From Chryseobacterium sp. MEBOG06 (GTDB lineage: Bacteria > Bacteroidota > Bacteroidia > Flavobacteriales > Weeksellaceae): a DNA stretch of 64,000 nt. The stretch is from the NCBI RefSeq assembly GCF_021869765.1, contig NZ_CP084580.1, positions 2,976,001 to 3,040,000 on the forward strand, read 5' to 3'. Positions 62,679 to 64,000 of this stretch are shown here, one piece after another (the stretch's first letter is position 1; each line of letters begins with the position of its first letter). The position numbers and the translations under genes are program-made. The notes beneath the pieces were generated by a model. It was not told the DNA's origin. It did no database searches and saw only the letters and a program-made list of their open reading frames with translations.

Positions 62679-62923
62679 TCTGTGAAATTTTAATAATAGA
62701 TAAATTTAAAATAATTTATCTATTTTCACTTCATCATTATGATAATAAAAAAGCTAATTAAGCCCTATAAGAATACGGAAATGGTAAACAATTAGCAACC
62801 TAACTGAAAACTAAATTTGATTAGTACAATTACATTTTATAGATTTGTGGAAACTAAAAATATTTATACATAAGCAAAAAAATAATTATTTGAAAATATA
62901 GATTGCGTTAGCTATTTATTCTT
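62679..62923. other. Divergent intergenic region in the element
   Basis: This AT-rich DNA presumably holds the promoter of the 892-residue gene on the minus strand. The structured element follows at 62924. Confidence 0.3.
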
Positions 62924-63060
62924 GTTACTGAAAACTGGTAATTTAAAGATACACGAGATAAATAGACCTAATGTTCACGCTTGGCGTGGACGTGGTTTAT
63001 TTGTGTATCAGGTATACCAGTACCTCAGTAACAATAGGCTACAGTTCCACGCCTTTCTAT
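62924..63060 (+). ncRNA. Structured repeat element, copy 2 (candidate RNA or leader)
   Basis: Pairings are GTTACTGA/TCAGTAAC (62924-62931, 63025-63032), ACTGGTA/TACCAGT (62934-62940, 63015-63021), ATACAC/GTGTAT (inner stem) and a hairpin GTTCACG/CGTGGAC. GGCGTGGA also complements TCCACGCC near 63045-63053, an alternative or pseudoknot pairing. It is homologous to 43594-43730 on the other strand, with compensatory changes in the stems. It ends about 45 bp before the exported-protein gene. Confidence 0.65.
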
Positions 63061-63105
63061 TTATATAATCACAAAATACTTTGGAACTGGGTGATAAATT
63101 ATCTT

Positions 63106-63555
63106 ATGAAAACCCTATTAACTATCACTCTCATTTTTACATTCACGTTCTATCATTGTCAAAATTCAGAAACTATTGAAGAAGTCCCCAACCATGTATT
63201 TGCAAACATTGCTAACGGCTGGACGTACCTTGGTGAATCCGTGACAAAAATTAAATATTACGTTAAAGACATAGAATCAAACGATAGCTATTCAAAGAAT
63301 TATGTTTGTTGGGTTAAAACGGTTAATGCTCCAAAGAGTTACAAGGATAAGAAAGGAAACTGGATAACAAAGCAGTCTGATTACTCTATAGAGAGATGGA
63401 AAATTTATTGTAATTCCAAGAAATACGCTTTGTTGTCGTATGTTAACTACAATTCAAAAGGCCAAGTAGCTTCATCTGGTAAATTAAGTGGTGAGATTGA
63501 CGAGGTCATTCCAGAAACAATGTCTGAGGCTGTGTTTAATTTTGTTTGTAAATAG
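63106..63555 (+). CDS. Small exported protein
   Basis: The protein has 149 residues from ATG 63106; upstream frame lies in the structured element and is not coding. The signal sequence MKTLLTITLIFTFTFYHCQN could be a signal peptide or an atypical lipobox. The mature part is a small Tyr/Lys/Asn-rich domain (FANIANGWTYLGES.. YVCWVKTVNAPKSYKDKKGNW.. EVIPETMSEAVFNFVC). The 'surface-adhesin-like protein E' type of small domain is possible; the family is not certain. Confidence 0.75.
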   Translation: MKTLLTITLIFTFTFYHCQNSETIEEVPNHVFANIANGWTYLGESVTKIKYYVKDIESNDSYSKNYVCWVKTVNAPKSYKDKKGNWITKQSDYSIERWKIYCNSKKYALLSYVNYNSKGQVASSGKLSGEIDEVIPETMSEAVFNFVCK

Positions 63556-63702
63556 CCCTGAACGTATCTATAATTTTCCTCGTCTTTTAAAATTCTGGTA
63601 CTTCCCTATCAAATTTAAAAGATAAGCGAAAAATCTAGGGCACGTATATAGCTACGTTAGCCTTACTTATTTACTATTAAGTCCAATAATAAAAATACTA
63701 TT

Positions 63703-64000
63703 ATGAAAATTAGACCAAAAGAAATTTTAGAACCTCTCTTCATCTTCCTAATATTCTTAGGCTTTGTTGTAGGCGGTATTTCTTTAATTATATATGGTTA
63801 TAACCATGATAATGACGTAGAACTGACATTTGGTTTGGTTGTAGCCTGTTTAGGGTTATTCCAGATTTTCCAAAGATATAAAGTGGGTTATGTATTTGCC
63901 GTTATACCAATTTTATTAGTTGTAGTTAGTTTATCAGGAACATTCATTTTTATTCTATTCTATATCCCATTCTTTTACAAAGAATCTTTGAATCTGGATC
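63703..64000 (+). CDS. Membrane protein, N-terminal part (runs off right edge)
   Basis: The frame is open from ATG 63703 (MKIRPKEILEPLFIFLIF) to the window end, 99 codons. Three hydrophobic segments are visible (about residues 11-30, 45-55 and 63-85). The family is unknown. Confidence 0.6.
   Translation, partial: MKIRPKEILEPLFIFLIFLGFVVGGISLIIYGYNHDNDVELTFGLVVACLGLFQIFQRYKVGYVFAVIPILLVVVSLSGTFIFILFYIPFFYKESLNLD

Larger units (their letters stand above)
54989..64000. mobile_element. Integrative element inserted in a tRNA gene (left end; right end beyond the window)
   Basis: The left boundary is the tRNA 3' fragment. The next genes are a tyrosine integrase, an RteC-like protein, an excisionase-like HTH protein and a polymerase-like protein. 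Cargo follows: a large DUF4365-like protein with a small partner, an exported protein and a membrane protein. No conjugation genes appear in the first 9 kb. Confidence 0.75.

Noticed and set aside
62971..63105. N-terminal extension of the exported protein at 63106
   Set aside because: The 45 extra codons lie in the structured element shared with 43594-43730 and would place the signal peptide inside the protein.

Overview
This window is a piece of a chromosome from the phylum Bacteroidota, most likely a Flavobacteriia of the Chryseobacterium/Elizabethkingia type. The DNA is AT-rich. Promoters follow the Bacteroidota pattern (TTG or TTTG, about 20 bp, TAnnTTTG). The gene families also fit: GLPGLI proteins, a 'KGG'-leader bacteriocin-like peptide, YXWGXW-repeat proteins, proteins with MG-like plus TonB-plug domains, and a Bacteroidota-type PE-Lig-Pol LigD with Ku. 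No rRNA and no complete tRNA gene is visible. The genus is an inference.

Layout. 1-5300: a haem-binding/cytochrome P460 pair, a self-regulated tetR-SDR unit, a WYL regulator next to ridA, and a YXWGXW-repeat exported protein. 5772-9373: a MarR regulator, hemH and a photolyase in one operon, with a 48-bp palindrome at the photolyase promoter. 9467-16745: one six-gene minus-strand signalling operon (two hybrid histidine kinases, two single receivers, CheR and CheB) without any visible chemoreceptor, CheA or CheW. 17229-20539: an AraC regulator and three tandem paralogous SDR oxidoreductases. 20655-23739: an Omp85-like outer-membrane protein, a six-cysteine bacteriocin-like peptide and a GLPGLI protein. 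23902-32781: a stress/envelope block (CinA-like, AraC, GH130, a glycosyltransferase with a toroid domain, ChaA, CsbD, cupin) containing two copies of a bipartite promoter and two paralogous small proteins. 33178-36404: exported proteins. 36432-40540: an IS remnant, a 438-bp segmental duplication, a second small peptide-GLPGLI pair, and a flavin monooxygenase with its MarR regulator. 40726-46494: an Nramp-like transporter, GC-rich tandem repeats, structured repeats, a self-regulated XRE gene and lipoproteins. 46495-48871: AraC, an inositol-monophosphatase-like protein and an NAD(P)-binding protein. 49300-52645: the ku-ligD end-joining operon. 53372-54496: a secreted protein between two 212-bp repeats.

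At about 54989 the chromosome meets an integrative element. Only the 3' end of a tRNA gene and its terminator remain there, followed by a tyrosine integrase, an RteC-like protein, an excisionase-like HTH protein, a protein with motifs of single-subunit/family-A polymerases, and cargo. The cargo includes a large protein with a DUF4365-like nuclease start, a candidate defence gene. The element runs off the right edge of the window.

Three genes (a glycosyltransferase, ligD and a small hypothetical) are each broken by what looks like one missing base in an A/T homopolymer. This suggests assembly error more than real decay. The most novel-looking signals are a roughly 137-nt structured element present twice with compensatory base changes and a possible pseudoknot, the polymerase-like protein of the integrative element, the large DUF4365-like cargo protein, and the repeated pairing of small exported peptides with GLPGLI proteins.
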